Shown here piece after piece: positions 8,487 to 16,523 of a stretch of 63,436 nt of DNA. Where the stretch lies: NCBI RefSeq assembly GCF_019396325.1, contig NZ_JAHKRO010000051.1:1-63436 (forward strand), given 5' to 3'. Below the pieces are notes generated by a model that was not told the DNA's origin, made no database searches, and worked only from the letters and a program-made list of their open reading frames with translations. Positions within the stretch are counted from its first letter, which is position 1; each line of letters starts with the position of its first letter. The position numbers and the translations under genes were made by a program. Source of the DNA: Nonomuraea ceibae. GTDB taxonomy: Bacteria > Actinomycetota > Actinomycetes > Streptosporangiales > Streptosporangiaceae.

Positions 8487-9911
8487 TCAGAAGTCGTCGG
8501 CGGTGCGGATCCGGTCGCGGACCCAGACGCCGGCCTCCTTGAGGTTGGCCGTCCCGGCGAACGGGCCGCCCGGGCAGGTCCCGGTCTTGAAGACGGCGCC
8601 GGTGCGGAAGTCGTCGGAGAAGTTCCAGTTCACCCAGCTGATCTTCTTCTGGGCCATCAGGTCGAGATACTGCTGCGACCTGGTGAAGTTGTTGCCGCCG
8701 TCGCCCGAGGCCGTCTGGGTGCCGAACTCGGTCACGAAGATCGGCAGCCGGTCGGCGGCCCTGGACAGCGTGCTCAGGTACTCGGACCCGTGCGAGGCCG
8801 CGTAGAAGTGGAACGTGTACATGATGTTGGCGGCGTTGACCGGGTTCGCGATGATCTCGCTCTCGTCGCCGCCGCCGGAGACGCCGAGCGACGACCAGGC
8901 GCGGGTGCCGACCAGGATCGGGGCGTCGGCGTCGTGCTGGCGGATCACCGGGATGAGCTGGTGGGCGTAGTTGCGGATGACGGACCAGGTCACGGCGTCA
9001 CCGTTCGGCTCGTTGGCGATCTCGTACAGGACGTTGTCCTTGCCGTCGTGCCGCTGGGCGATCTCGGTGAAGAACGTCTTGGCCCGGCTGAGGTTGTACA
9101 TCGGGTCGCCGGGGGTGAGCATGTGCCAGTCCACGATCGCGTACATGCCGCGCGCGGTGGCCATCTCGATCAGGTTGTGCACCCGGTCGGTGAACAGCCG
9201 GGGGTTGGTCTCGTAGCCGCCCTCCTGGACGTACATGGAGATGCGCAGGACGTCGGCCTTCCAGTCGGCGGCCAGCGCGTCGAGCGAGGCGCTGTTGAGG
9301 CACTGGTTGTACCACTGGATGCCGTGGCTGCTCATGCCGCGCAGCTGGATCTGCTTGCCGTTCTCGTTGCAGAGCTTGATGCCGCACACGCGTAGCTGCC
9401 CGTTGGCCTCGACCGGGGTGTCCCCGCCGCCGCCCGTGACGGGAGCGCCGTAGACCTCCAGCTCCCACAGCGAGTAGCCGTACGGGGTGCCGCGCTGGGT
9501 GCCGTGGACCCGGACGTACCGGCCGGTTCCGGTGACCGTGAGGTCATCGGTCGCCCCGTCGCCGGAGGCCGTGGTGTAGACGTCGCTCCAGGTGGAGCCG
9601 TCGGCCGAGGTCTGCACCCGGTAGGACTTGGCGTAGGCGACCTCCCAGGTCAGCCGTACGCGGGAGATCGTGTGCGCGGAGCCGAGGTCGACGCGGATCC
9701 ACTGCGGGTCCACGCCCTCGGCGCTGGCCCAGCGGGTGGCCGGGTCGCCGTCCACCGCCTTGCCCGGCTCCAGGCCGGCGGCCTCGACCGAGGAGGCCGT
9801 CACGCTCTTGCCCTGCGACACCAGCGGGTCCGCCGCCGCCGCGCTCGCGCCTGACGGCGCTAACAGCGCGGCCACGACGGCCAGAACTGTGATCACTGCA
9901 CTTCGCCTCAC
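8487..9911 (-). CDS. Secreted GH5 endoglucanase-type cellulase with F5/8 type C (CBM32-like) domain
   Basis: A 474-residue exported glycoside hydrolase. A signal peptide covers about residues 1-25 (MRRSAVITVLAVVAALLAP, then an Ala-rich cleavage site). A discoidin-like carbohydrate-binding module spans about 30-153 (the WASAEGVDPQWIRVDLG-type region, closing with LWELEVYG), followed by a GGGGD linker and the GH5 barrel. The acid/base Glu is in 'EIANEPNG' near 300 and the nucleophile Glu in 'FVTEFGT' near 393. Cleaves beta-1,4 glucan (cellulose) by family inference. Monocistronic. Confidence 0.93.
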   Translation of the reverse strand: MRRSAVITVLAVVAALLAPSGASAAAADPLVSQGKSVTASSVEAAGLEPGKAVDGDPATRWASAEGVDPQWIRVDLGSAHTISRVRLTWEVAYAKSYRVQTSADGSTWSDVYTTASGDGATDDLTVTGTGRYVRVHGTQRGTPYGYSLWELEVYGAPVTGGGGDTPVEANGQLRVCGIKLCNENGKQIQLRGMSSHGIQWYNQCLNSASLDALAADWKADVLRISMYVQEGGYETNPRLFTDRVHNLIEMATARGMYAIVDWHMLTPGDPMYNLSRAKTFFTEIAQRHDGKDNVLYEIANEPNGDAVTWSVIRNYAHQLIPVIRQHDADAPILVGTRAWSSLGVSGGGDESEIIANPVNAANIMYTFHFYAASHGSEYLSTLSRAADRLPIFVTEFGTQTASGDGGNNFTRSQQYLDLMAQKKISWVNWNFSDDFRTGAVFKTGTCPGGPFAGTANLKEAGVWVRDRIRTADDF

Positions 9912-10266
9912 GAACAGCTCCGATCCTTGGGGGAGGGGTCCGATTAGGAAGGTTTACTAACTTGACGCGGAGCCTAAATTGACACCGGACCTTACACAAG
10001 ACCCAAAGTTCCAAAGAGGCTGTATCCCGACATCGAGCGCAGTCGGCGGCGGCGAGTTGGTAAGGAATGCTTACTCAGCTGCCCGGTGAGCCCGGACAGA
10101 AATCCTGAGGCAACAGATCGTCATGCTTCGTCAGGCCCAGATCCGGCGATCATCACTCCGGGTAATCACCCAGATGCCTGGCCGCGGCTTGTCGGCCTGG
10201 ACGGTGCTCCGGGGACGGCCGGCCCCTCAGCGAGCGTGCACCGACCTGACCCGGCCAAGGAGTGCC
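9912..10266. promoter_or_regulatory. Divergent regulatory region between cellulase and carboxylesterase
   Basis: 355 bp with an AT-richer core. On the cellulase side is a GTTAGTAAACCTTCC segment (complement of about 9945-9963). At about 10061-10075 there is a short inverted repeat GTAAG-n5-CTTAC. Either could be a binding site for a sugar-responsive repressor. No CebR-type TGGGAGCGCTCCCA box is seen. Confidence 0.35.
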
Positions 10267-11817
10267 ATGTCGCCCACCACCGTTGAGGTGCCCACCGTCC
10301 ACGGCCCCGTCCTGGGCCTCACCGAGAACGGGATCGCCGCCTTCCGCGGCATCCCGTACGCCGCCGCGCCCGTCGGCCAGAACCGGTTCGCCGCGCCCGT
10401 GCCGCCCAGGGCGTGGAGCACGCCGCTGCCCGCCCACGCGTTCGGCCCCACCCCGCCGCAGCCGCCGCTCCAGGGCCGCCTCGGCGAGCTGTTCCGCAAC
10501 CCGGTCGTCCCCGGCGACGACTACCTCAACCTGAACGTGTGGACCAGCGCGCCCAACTCCGACGCCGCCCTGCCGGTGCTCGTGTGGATCCACGGCGGCG
10601 CGTTCACCACCGGCTCCTCCGCGGTGACCACCTACGACGGCGCCACCTTCGCCCGCGACGGCGTCGTCTGCGTCACCGTCAACTACCGCCTCGGCGTGGA
10701 CGGCTTCGCCTACATCGAGGACGCGCCCGCCCCGGCCAACCGCGGCCTGCTCGACCAGATCTTCGCCCTGGAATGGGTACGCGACAACATCGCCCGCTTC
10801 GGCGGCGACCCCGGCAACGTCACCGTGGCGGGCGAGTCCGCCGGCGCCATGAGCGTGCTGACCCTGCTCTCCCTCGACCGCAACCTGTTCCAGCAGGCCA
10901 TCGTCGAGAGCGGCAGCGCGCACATCGGCCAGACCGTCCAGGACGCCGCCCTGATCACCGCCGCCGTCGCCACCCGGCTGAACGTGCAGCCCACCGCCCA
11001 GGCGCTCGCCGCCGTGGACACCGCCGCCCTGATCGCGGCCCAGGCCGAGGTCAGCGACGACGTCACCTCCAGCGCCGACCCCGAGCGCTACGGGGCCAGC
11101 ACCATCGCCTCGTGCGGCATGTCGTTCATGCCGGTCATCGACGGCCAGGTCGTGCCGCGCCTGCCGATCGACGCCATCGCCGACGGCCGCGGCGCCGACG
11201 TGACCCTGCTCATCGGCACCACCGTCGAGGAGTTCAGGACCTTCGTCGTCCCCACCCCGATGGTGGGCTGGCCCGGCGACGCGGCGTTCCGGACCAGGAC
11301 CGAGGTGTACGGGGCTCCGGCCGGCTTCTACGACCGCTACGCCGAGACCGACGTCGCGCCGTACCCGCGCAACGCCCCGTCCGGCATCGCCTGCGCGACG
11401 CTCACCGACCGCATGTTCCGCATCCCGACCTACCGCATCGCCGAGGCCCGCATCGACGCGCCCGCCGACACGTACGTCTTCGAGTTCGGCTGGCGCTCAC
11501 CCGTCACGCCCAACATCCTCAGCGTCAAGCTGGGCGCCTGCCACAGCCTGCCGCTGCCCTTCGCCTGGGACACGCTCGCCAACCCGGACAGCGCCGCCTT
11601 CACCGGCCCGAACCCGCCCCAGGCCCTCGCCGACGCCCTGCACGGCCGCTGGGTCGAGTTCGCCACCACCGGCCGGCTCGGCGAGTGGGCCACCTACAAC
11701 ACCACCGAACGCCCGGTGATGACCTTCTACCGCGACAACAAGCCGGACAACGTCATCGTCTACGACCCGCGCCGCGACGAGCGCGAGATCTGGAAGAACG
11801 ACCTCAACCCGAGCTGA
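10267..11817 (+). CDS. Type-B carboxylesterase/lipase family protein
   Basis: A 516-residue alpha/beta hydrolase of the para-nitrobenzyl-esterase type. 'FRGIPYAAAPVG' marks the N-terminus, the oxyanion loop is WIHGGAFTTG near 105, the nucleophile elbow GESAGAMS near 190, and the catalytic His lies in 'ACHSLPLPF' near 425. The ATG at 10267 is chosen over longer in-frame options because AAGGAG lies 5 bp upstream. No signal peptide, so cytoplasmic. Hydrolyses carboxylic esters; substrate unknown. Neighbours do not form an operon with it. Confidence 0.92.
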   Translation: MSPTTVEVPTVHGPVLGLTENGIAAFRGIPYAAAPVGQNRFAAPVPPRAWSTPLPAHAFGPTPPQPPLQGRLGELFRNPVVPGDDYLNLNVWTSAPNSDAALPVLVWIHGGAFTTGSSAVTTYDGATFARDGVVCVTVNYRLGVDGFAYIEDAPAPANRGLLDQIFALEWVRDNIARFGGDPGNVTVAGESAGAMSVLTLLSLDRNLFQQAIVESGSAHIGQTVQDAALITAAVATRLNVQPTAQALAAVDTAALIAAQAEVSDDVTSSADPERYGASTIASCGMSFMPVIDGQVVPRLPIDAIADGRGADVTLLIGTTVEEFRTFVVPTPMVGWPGDAAFRTRTEVYGAPAGFYDRYAETDVAPYPRNAPSGIACATLTDRMFRIPTYRIAEARIDAPADTYVFEFGWRSPVTPNILSVKLGACHSLPLPFAWDTLANPDSAAFTGPNPPQALADALHGRWVEFATTGRLGEWATYNTTERPVMTFYRDNKPDNVIVYDPRRDEREIWKNDLNPS

Positions 11818-11856
11818 CCCGCCCGGCCTCGCCTGCGGCCTCTGACCGACAACGGA

Positions 11857-12924
11857 TCAGAGGCCGTAGGCGGTGAGGGCGCCGCCGGCGTAGGCGGCGA
11901 CGGGGGCGGCGACGTGGCCGGCGTCGCGGTGGACGCCGCGGAGGGTGTTGGAGGCGAACGAGCGCTGGAACTCCAGCCCCACGTAGGCCAGCCCCGGGGT
12001 GGTGGTGGAGATGCCGCCGTCGTGCAGCGGGAGCCCGCGCTCGTCCAGGGCGCCCAGGGGCCGCAGGTAGTCCAGGTGGGGCAGGTAGCCGGTGGCGTAG
12101 ATGACGGTGTCGACGGGTTCGCGGCTGCCGTCGGCCCAGACGACCCGGTCGCCGTCGAAGGCGGTGAACATGGGGCGCCGGTCCCAGCGACCGGCCTCCA
12201 GTGAGGCGGCGTAGTCGCCGGTGTCCATGACCAGCGTCCCGGTCGCGATGCGGGCCAGCCAGGGCGGCGGCAGGGTGTCGAAGCCGGTGGTGGTGTGCCA
12301 GTGGTGCGCGTCCCGGCCGGCGATGATCTGCGGGAAGAACCGGATGGGCGCCCGGGTGGCGAGGGTGACGGTGGCCGTCCTGGCGAGCTCGTAGCCGATC
12401 TGCACGGCGGAGTTGCCCGCGCCGACCACGACGACGCGCTGTCCGGCGTGCTGCCCGGGGTTGCGGTAGGCCGCGGCGTGGAGTGCCCGGCCGGTGAAGC
12501 CGTCCTGTCCGGGCAGGATCGGGACGTACGGGTTGCCGAACGAGCCCGACGCGGCCACGACGCCCCTGGTGCGGATGGGGTCGCCGGTCGCGGGGTGGAC
12601 CAGGAAGCCGCCTGCCCCGTCGGGGCGCACGGCGGTGACGCGGACGCCGGTGCGGATCTCCACGTCGAGGCTGTCGGCGTAGCGCCGCAGGTAGGCGGCG
12701 GCCTCGTCGCGGGTGGGGTAGTGGTCGGGGTCGCCGGGGAACTCGTGGCCCGGCATGGCGCTGTAGCGGGCGGGCGAGAACAGCGTGAGGCTGTCGTAGT
12801 AGTGCGGCCAGGAGCCTGCCGGTTCCGGGCCGGCTTCCAGGATGACGGGGGTGCGGCCACGCAGGCGCAGGGCGCGGGCGGCGGCGAGACCCGACTGGCC
12901 GCCGCCGATGACGATGGTGTCCAT
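11857..12924 (-). CDS. FAD/NAD(P)-binding flavoprotein, ArsO-like
   Basis: A 355-residue flavin monooxygenase/thioredoxin-reductase-fold protein. The FAD-binding GGGQSG is at residues 7-12, 'LTLFSPARYSAMPG' near 50 is typical of ArsO-like proteins, and an NADP-binding VVVGAGNSA is near 165. It is divergent from arsR1 across a shared operator, so likely arsenic-inducible. ArsO-type enzymes are repeatedly found in ars islands, but their reaction is poorly defined (family knowledge). One of three paralogous flavoproteins in this island. Confidence 0.85.
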   Translation of the reverse strand: MDTIVIGGGQSGLAAARALRLRGRTPVILEAGPEPAGSWPHYYDSLTLFSPARYSAMPGHEFPGDPDHYPTRDEAAAYLRRYADSLDVEIRTGVRVTAVRPDGAGGFLVHPATGDPIRTRGVVAASGSFGNPYVPILPGQDGFTGRALHAAAYRNPGQHAGQRVVVVGAGNSAVQIGYELARTATVTLATRAPIRFFPQIIAGRDAHHWHTTTGFDTLPPPWLARIATGTLVMDTGDYAASLEAGRWDRRPMFTAFDGDRVVWADGSREPVDTVIYATGYLPHLDYLRPLGALDERGLPLHDGGISTTTPGLAYVGLEFQRSFASNTLRGVHRDAGHVAAPVAAYAGGALTAYGL

Positions 12925-12931
12925 GCCGCCG

Positions 12932-12967
12932 CATCATATCGTCAAATCTGGAAATCACAATATGATG
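12932..12967. promoter_or_regulatory. ArsR-type operator (inverted repeat) in divergent promoter
   Basis: Perfect inverted repeat CATCATAT (12932-12939) and ATATGATG (12960-12967), separated by 20 bp, between the divergent flavoprotein and arsR1. AT-rich imperfect palindromes of this kind are typical ArsR/SmtB operators, so binding would control both genes. Confidence 0.65.
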
Positions 12968-12983
12968 AGCCCGGGGTGATGCT

Positions 12984-13301
12984 ATGACCATGACGACCGA
13001 CGGGATGGGGCTCAGCGCCGAGGCGCGCGGCTTCCTCAAGGCGATGGCCAGCGAGACCCGCCAGCAGATCATGGGGCTGTTCGCCGGCGGCGCGGAGCTG
13101 ACCGTGGGCGAGGTCGCCGAGCGGATGTCACTGGCCCAGTCGGCCACCTCCACCCATCTGGCGACGCTGCGCGACGGCGGCGTGCTCACCTCGCGCCGGG
13201 AGTGGAAGACGGTCTACTACCGCGCCGACCCGGCCCGCATCGGCAAGGCGCTGGCCGATCTCCAGGCCGCGCTGAGCACCTGCTGCCCGCCCGCTCCCTG
13301 A
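12984..13301 (+). CDS. arsR: ArsR/SmtB-family repressor (first of four)
   Basis: A 105-residue winged-helix repressor with the pattern 'FLKAMASETRQQIMGLF...VGEVAERMSLAQSATSTHLATLRDGG'. It lacks the classic CVCDL alpha-3 metal site and instead has a C-terminal Cys pair (CCPPAP), a plausible As(III) site, as C-terminal thiol pairs occur in other ArsR lineages. GTG/ATG ambiguity is minimal; ATG 12984 used. Divergent from the ArsO-like flavoprotein; downstream is a promoter with TTCTAATCAGC boxes and then the CC-tailed flavoprotein. Confidence 0.88.
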   Translation: MTMTTDGMGLSAEARGFLKAMASETRQQIMGLFAGGAELTVGEVAERMSLAQSATSTHLATLRDGGVLTSRREWKTVYYRADPARIGKALADLQAALSTCCPPAP

Positions 13302-13303
13302 TT

Positions 13304-13364
13304 TGACAATCTTCTAATCAGCGTTGCATGCTGCTGCTGGTTACTTCGACAGATTTCTAATCAG
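13304..13364 (+). promoter_or_regulatory. Promoter/operator with two direct TTCTAATCAGC repeats
   Basis: TTCTAATCAGC occurs at 13312-13322 and again at 13354-13364, just ahead of the ATG at 13381. A TTGACA (-35-like) precedes the first copy. TTCTAATCAG recurs at 16282-16291 before the CCG-peptide gene, suggesting a common ArsR operator in this island. Confidence 0.6.
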
Positions 13365-13380
13365 CCGATCGGAGACGACG

Positions 13381-14769
13381 ATGAGCGGCAGCTGCTGCGG
13401 CACCACCACCTCACTCGAACTGGAGCGCCCCCTGGGCGCGGGCGACACCGGCGCCCTGCCCGTCGTGGTCATCGGGGCCGGCCCCGTCGGCCTCGCCGCC
13501 GCCGCGCACCTGGCCGAGCGCGGCATCGACTTCCTGGTCCTGGAGGCCGGCGACCGGGCCGGCGCCTCCGTCGCCCGCTGGGGACACGTCCGGGTCTTCA
13601 GCCCGTGGCGCTACGACATCGACGCCGCCGCCCGCCGCCTGCTCACCGCCTCCGGCTGGACCGAGCCCGACCCCGACCGGCTTCCCACCGGCGCCGAGCT
13701 GATCAGCGACTACCTGGCCCCGCTCGCCGCCCTGTTCGGCGACCAGGTACGGCTCGGCGCCCGCGTGTCGGCGATCAGCCGCCTGGGCTACGACCGGGTG
13801 CGGACGAACGGCCGGGAGGACGTCCCGTTCCTGATCCGCCTCAGCGACGGCGAGGAGATCCGGGCACGCGCGATCATCGACGCGTCCGGCACGTACGCGA
13901 CGCCCAACGTCCTGGGCGCGAGCGGCCTGCCCGCCCACGGCGAGGCGGAAGCGGCCGTCGATCACGCTCTGCCCGACGTCCTCGGCGCCGACCGCGACAC
14001 GTACGAGGGCAGGCACACCCTGGTCGTCGGCGCGGGACACTCGGCCGCCACCACCCTCCTGGCCCTGGCCGAGCTGCCGGACACGCCGATCACCTGGGCC
14101 ATCCGCGCCGGGAGCGCCGCCCGCGCCTACGGCGGCGGCGACGCCGACGCGCTGCCGGCACGCGGCGCGCTCGGCACCCGGCTGCGCGCGCACGTCGACT
14201 CCGGCCGCATCCGCCTGCTGACCGGCTTCTTCACCCACCGCGTACGGGAGGGCGCCGGCGGCGTCGAGGTGATCAGCCGCGACCCGTCGGGCGCCGAGCA
14301 GTCCGTCACCGTGGACCGGATCGTCAGCGCCACCGGCTACCGCCCCGACCACGCCATCGCCGCCGAGCTCCGCCTGGACCTCGACCCGGTCCTCGGCTCC
14401 ACCCGGCAGCTCGCACCGCTGATCGACCCGAACCGGCATTCGTGCGGCACCGTCCCGCCGCACGGCGTCGACGAGCTCGCACATCCGGAGGATGGCTACT
14501 ACGCGGTCGGCGTCAAGAGTTACGGGCGCGCGCCCACGTTCCTGATGGCGACCGGCTACGAGCAGGTCCGCTCGGTGGTCGCGGCGCTGGCCGGCGACTG
14601 GGAGGCCGCCCGGGACGTACGGCTGGACCTGCCCGAGACCGGCGTGTGCTCCTCCGGTCTCGCCGAGGCCCAGGAGCAGCGGGTCGGCCTGGCCACCGGC
14701 GTCGGCGGCGGCCTGCTGCCGCTGGCGACCGTGGGCGCCTCCGCCGGGTCCGGCGGCTGCTGCGGCTGA
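13381..14769 (+). CDS. FAD/NAD(P)-dependent flavoprotein with CCG motifs at both termini (ars island)
   Basis: A 462-residue flavoprotein. The FAD site GAGPVG is near 30, a second dinucleotide site VVGAGHSA near 216, and a C-terminal 'VSATGYRPD' motif is typical of flavin-dependent oxidoreductases. It begins MSGSCCG and ends SGGCCG; both termini carry vicinal Cys followed by Gly, matching the CCG peptide encoded downstream. ATG 13381 is preferred to an upstream in-frame start because it restores this motif and sits behind a promoter. Vicinal thiols bind As(III) well, so a role in handling or transforming arsenical is inferred. Reaction unknown. Confidence 0.85.
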   Translation: MSGSCCGTTTSLELERPLGAGDTGALPVVVIGAGPVGLAAAAHLAERGIDFLVLEAGDRAGASVARWGHVRVFSPWRYDIDAAARRLLTASGWTEPDPDRLPTGAELISDYLAPLAALFGDQVRLGARVSAISRLGYDRVRTNGREDVPFLIRLSDGEEIRARAIIDASGTYATPNVLGASGLPAHGEAEAAVDHALPDVLGADRDTYEGRHTLVVGAGHSAATTLLALAELPDTPITWAIRAGSAARAYGGGDADALPARGALGTRLRAHVDSGRIRLLTGFFTHRVREGAGGVEVISRDPSGAEQSVTVDRIVSATGYRPDHAIAAELRLDLDPVLGSTRQLAPLIDPNRHSCGTVPPHGVDELAHPEDGYYAVGVKSYGRAPTFLMATGYEQVRSVVAALAGDWEAARDVRLDLPETGVCSSGLAEAQEQRVGLATGVGGGLLPLATVGASAGSGGCCG

Positions 14770-14835
14770 GCGCCGGGCCTCGCCGTCCTGCCATCGCCTA
14801 TCATTTAGACAGGTTTCAAAGCAGGAGGTGCCGTC

Positions 14836-15192
14836 ATGACCGCCAACACGACAGCGGCGTGCTGCGCGCCGATCGCGCGGGAGCCGCTGGCCGAGAGCGA
14901 CGCCGCCGAGCTGGCGGGCCTCCTCAAGGCCGTCGCCGACCCCGTACGGCTGCGGCTGCTGTCGATGATCGGCTCCCACGCGGGCGGTGAGGCGTGCGTG
15001 TGCGACCTGACCGACGCCTTCGACCTGACCGCCCCCACGATCAGCCACCACCTGAAGGTGCTGCGCACCGCCGGGCTCATCGACGGCGAGCGGCGCGGCA
15101 CCTGGGTCTACTACCGGATCGTCCCCGAGACGGTGAACAAGCTGGGCGCGCTGTTCGCCCCGCTGGCCGAACCGGAGCTCGTCACCGTATGA
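14836..15192 (+). CDS. arsR: ArsR-family arsenic-responsive repressor (second)
   Basis: A 118-residue winged-helix repressor with the canonical arsenic site CVCDL in helix alpha-3 (near residue 55) and 'TISHHLKVLRTAGLI' as recognition helix. It also has an N-terminal Cys pair (TAACCAP). AGGAGG lies ahead of ATG 14836; upstream is an AT-rich ATTTAGACAGGTTTC promoter-like segment. Its stop is 10 bp before the next ArsO-like gene, so these two form an operon. Confidence 0.93.
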   Translation: MTANTTAACCAPIAREPLAESDAAELAGLLKAVADPVRLRLLSMIGSHAGGEACVCDLTDAFDLTAPTISHHLKVLRTAGLIDGERRGTWVYYRIVPETVNKLGALFAPLAEPELVTV

Positions 15193-15202
15193 CCGCACTC
15201 TC

Positions 15203-16255
15203 ATGACAGCACCGTCGGCCGTGGCTGAGGTCGTCGTCATCGGGGGCGGGCAGGCGGGGCTCGCGGCGGGCTACTACCTGCGGCGGGCGGGCGCCGACTT
15301 CGTCATCCTGGACGCCCAGGAGGCGGCGGGCGGCGCCTGGCGGCACGCCTGGCCGTCGCTGCGCCTGTTCTCGCCCGCGCAGTACAGCTCGCTGCCCGGC
15401 CGCATGATGCCGATCCCGGCCGACGGCGGCTATCCGGACGCCGCGCATGTCGTCGCCTATCTCGCGGACTACGAGCGGCGCTATCGGCTGCCCGTGGTCC
15501 GTCCCGCCGCCGTCCGGGCCGTTCGCCGTGCCGCGGACTGCCTCGTGGTAGAGAGCAGCGCGGGCACCTGGCGGGCGCGCGTCGTGGTCAGCGCGACGGG
15601 GACCTGGTGGCGGCCGTACATCCCGCACTGTCGCGGCATGCGCGACTTTCGCGGCGAGCACCTGCACACCGCCGGATACCGGGGGCCGGAGCCGTTCCGG
15701 GGCAGGCGCGTGGTGATCGTGGGCGGCGGCAACTCGGCCGCGCAGATCCTCGCGGAGGTCTCGCAGGTCGCCCACACCACCTGGGTCGCGTCGCGCCCGC
15801 CCCGGCTGCTGCCCGACGAGGTCGACGGGCGCGCGCTGTTCGCGCTCGCCACGCGCCGCCATCAGGCGATCGCGCGCGGGGAGAGCCCCGTGAGCATTGG
15901 CGAGCTGGGCGACATCGTCGCCGTCCCGCCGGTACGCGAGGCGCGCGACCGCGGCGTGCTGAAGGCCGAGCCGATGTTCTCGGCGATCACCCCCGAGGGG
16001 GTCGTCTGGGCCGACGGAAGCACGGCGCCGTGCGACGTCATCGTGTGGTGCACCGGGTTCCGGCCCGCGCTCGGCCATCTGGCGCCGCTGCGGCTGCGCG
16101 GCTCCGACGGGTTGATCGCCACCGACGGCACCCGCGCGCGGGGCGAGCCTCGGCTGCACCTGCTCGGGTACGGCGACTGGACCGGCCCGGCGTCGGCCAC
16201 GCTCATCGGCGCCGGCCGGACCGCGCGGCACCTGGTGGCCGAGATCACCGGCTGA
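15203..16255 (+). CDS. ArsO-like flavin monooxygenase
   Basis: A 350-residue flavoprotein. The FAD-binding GGGQAG is near residue 13, 'LRLFSPAQYSSLPGRMMP' is characteristic of ArsO-like proteins, the NADP site IVGGGNSA is near 173, and 'VIVWCTGFRPALGHL' is near 275. It immediately follows arsR2 (10 bp) and so should be derepressed by arsenite. It is closely similar in layout to the protein at 11857-12924. Exact substrate not established for this family. Confidence 0.88.
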   Translation: MTAPSAVAEVVVIGGGQAGLAAGYYLRRAGADFVILDAQEAAGGAWRHAWPSLRLFSPAQYSSLPGRMMPIPADGGYPDAAHVVAYLADYERRYRLPVVRPAAVRAVRRAADCLVVESSAGTWRARVVVSATGTWWRPYIPHCRGMRDFRGEHLHTAGYRGPEPFRGRRVVIVGGGNSAAQILAEVSQVAHTTWVASRPPRLLPDEVDGRALFALATRRHQAIARGESPVSIGELGDIVAVPPVREARDRGVLKAEPMFSAITPEGVVWADGSTAPCDVIVWCTGFRPALGHLAPLRLRGSDGLIATDGTRARGEPRLHLLGYGDWTGPASATLIGAGRTARHLVAEITG

Positions 16256-16269
16256 TTCGATCCTCGTCT

Positions 16270-16330
16270 ATCTTGACGTTCTTCTAATCAGTGTGAGAGT
16301 GTGGCCGCTGTTTAGATGTCCATCTAACTA
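16270..16330 (+). promoter_or_regulatory. Promoter/operator of CCG-peptide operon
   Basis: TTGACG (16274-16279) is followed by TTCTAATCAG (16282-16291), the same box found twice upstream of the CC-tailed flavoprotein, then TTTAGATGTCCATCTAA, a short inverted repeat (TTAGATG/CATCTAA). This suggests ArsR control and co-induction with the flavoprotein. Confidence 0.55.
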
Positions 16331-16340
16331 GGAGATCATC

Positions 16341-16523
16341 ATGACCACTCAGCTCAGCGGCGGTTTCATCGGCGACCTGAACGACGCCTTCGCCCCGGCC
16401 GCCGCCGGAGGCTGTTGCGGCAGTACGGCCGCCGCGACCGAGACGGCCACGACCTGCTGCGGCAACGCCCCCGCCGACGCGCAGGACGGCCCCAGCGACA
16501 GCTCGACCGGCTGCTGCGGATGA
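16341..16523 (+). CDS. 60-residue CCG-repeat peptide of the arsenic island
   Basis: Small acidic peptide (MTTQLSGGFIGDL...) with three CCG motifs: GGCCG near residue 32, TCCG near 46, and a C-terminal GCCG. There are no other cysteines and no signal peptide. AGGAGATCATC precedes the ATG, so translation should be efficient. Its TGA overlaps the ATG of the M28-type peptidase (ATGA), so the two are translationally coupled. Spaced vicinal dithiols suggest As(III) binding or chaperoning to Acr3; a ribosomally made, processed peptide is an alternative. Function not known to me. Confidence 0.85.
   Translation: MTTQLSGGFIGDLNDAFAPAAAGGCCGSTAAATETATTCCGNAPADAQDGPSDSSTGCCG

Noticed and set aside
13411..15240. 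609-residue minus-strand frame across flavoprotein and arsR2
   Set aside because: Low-complexity shadow of well-supported plus-strand genes; no motif.
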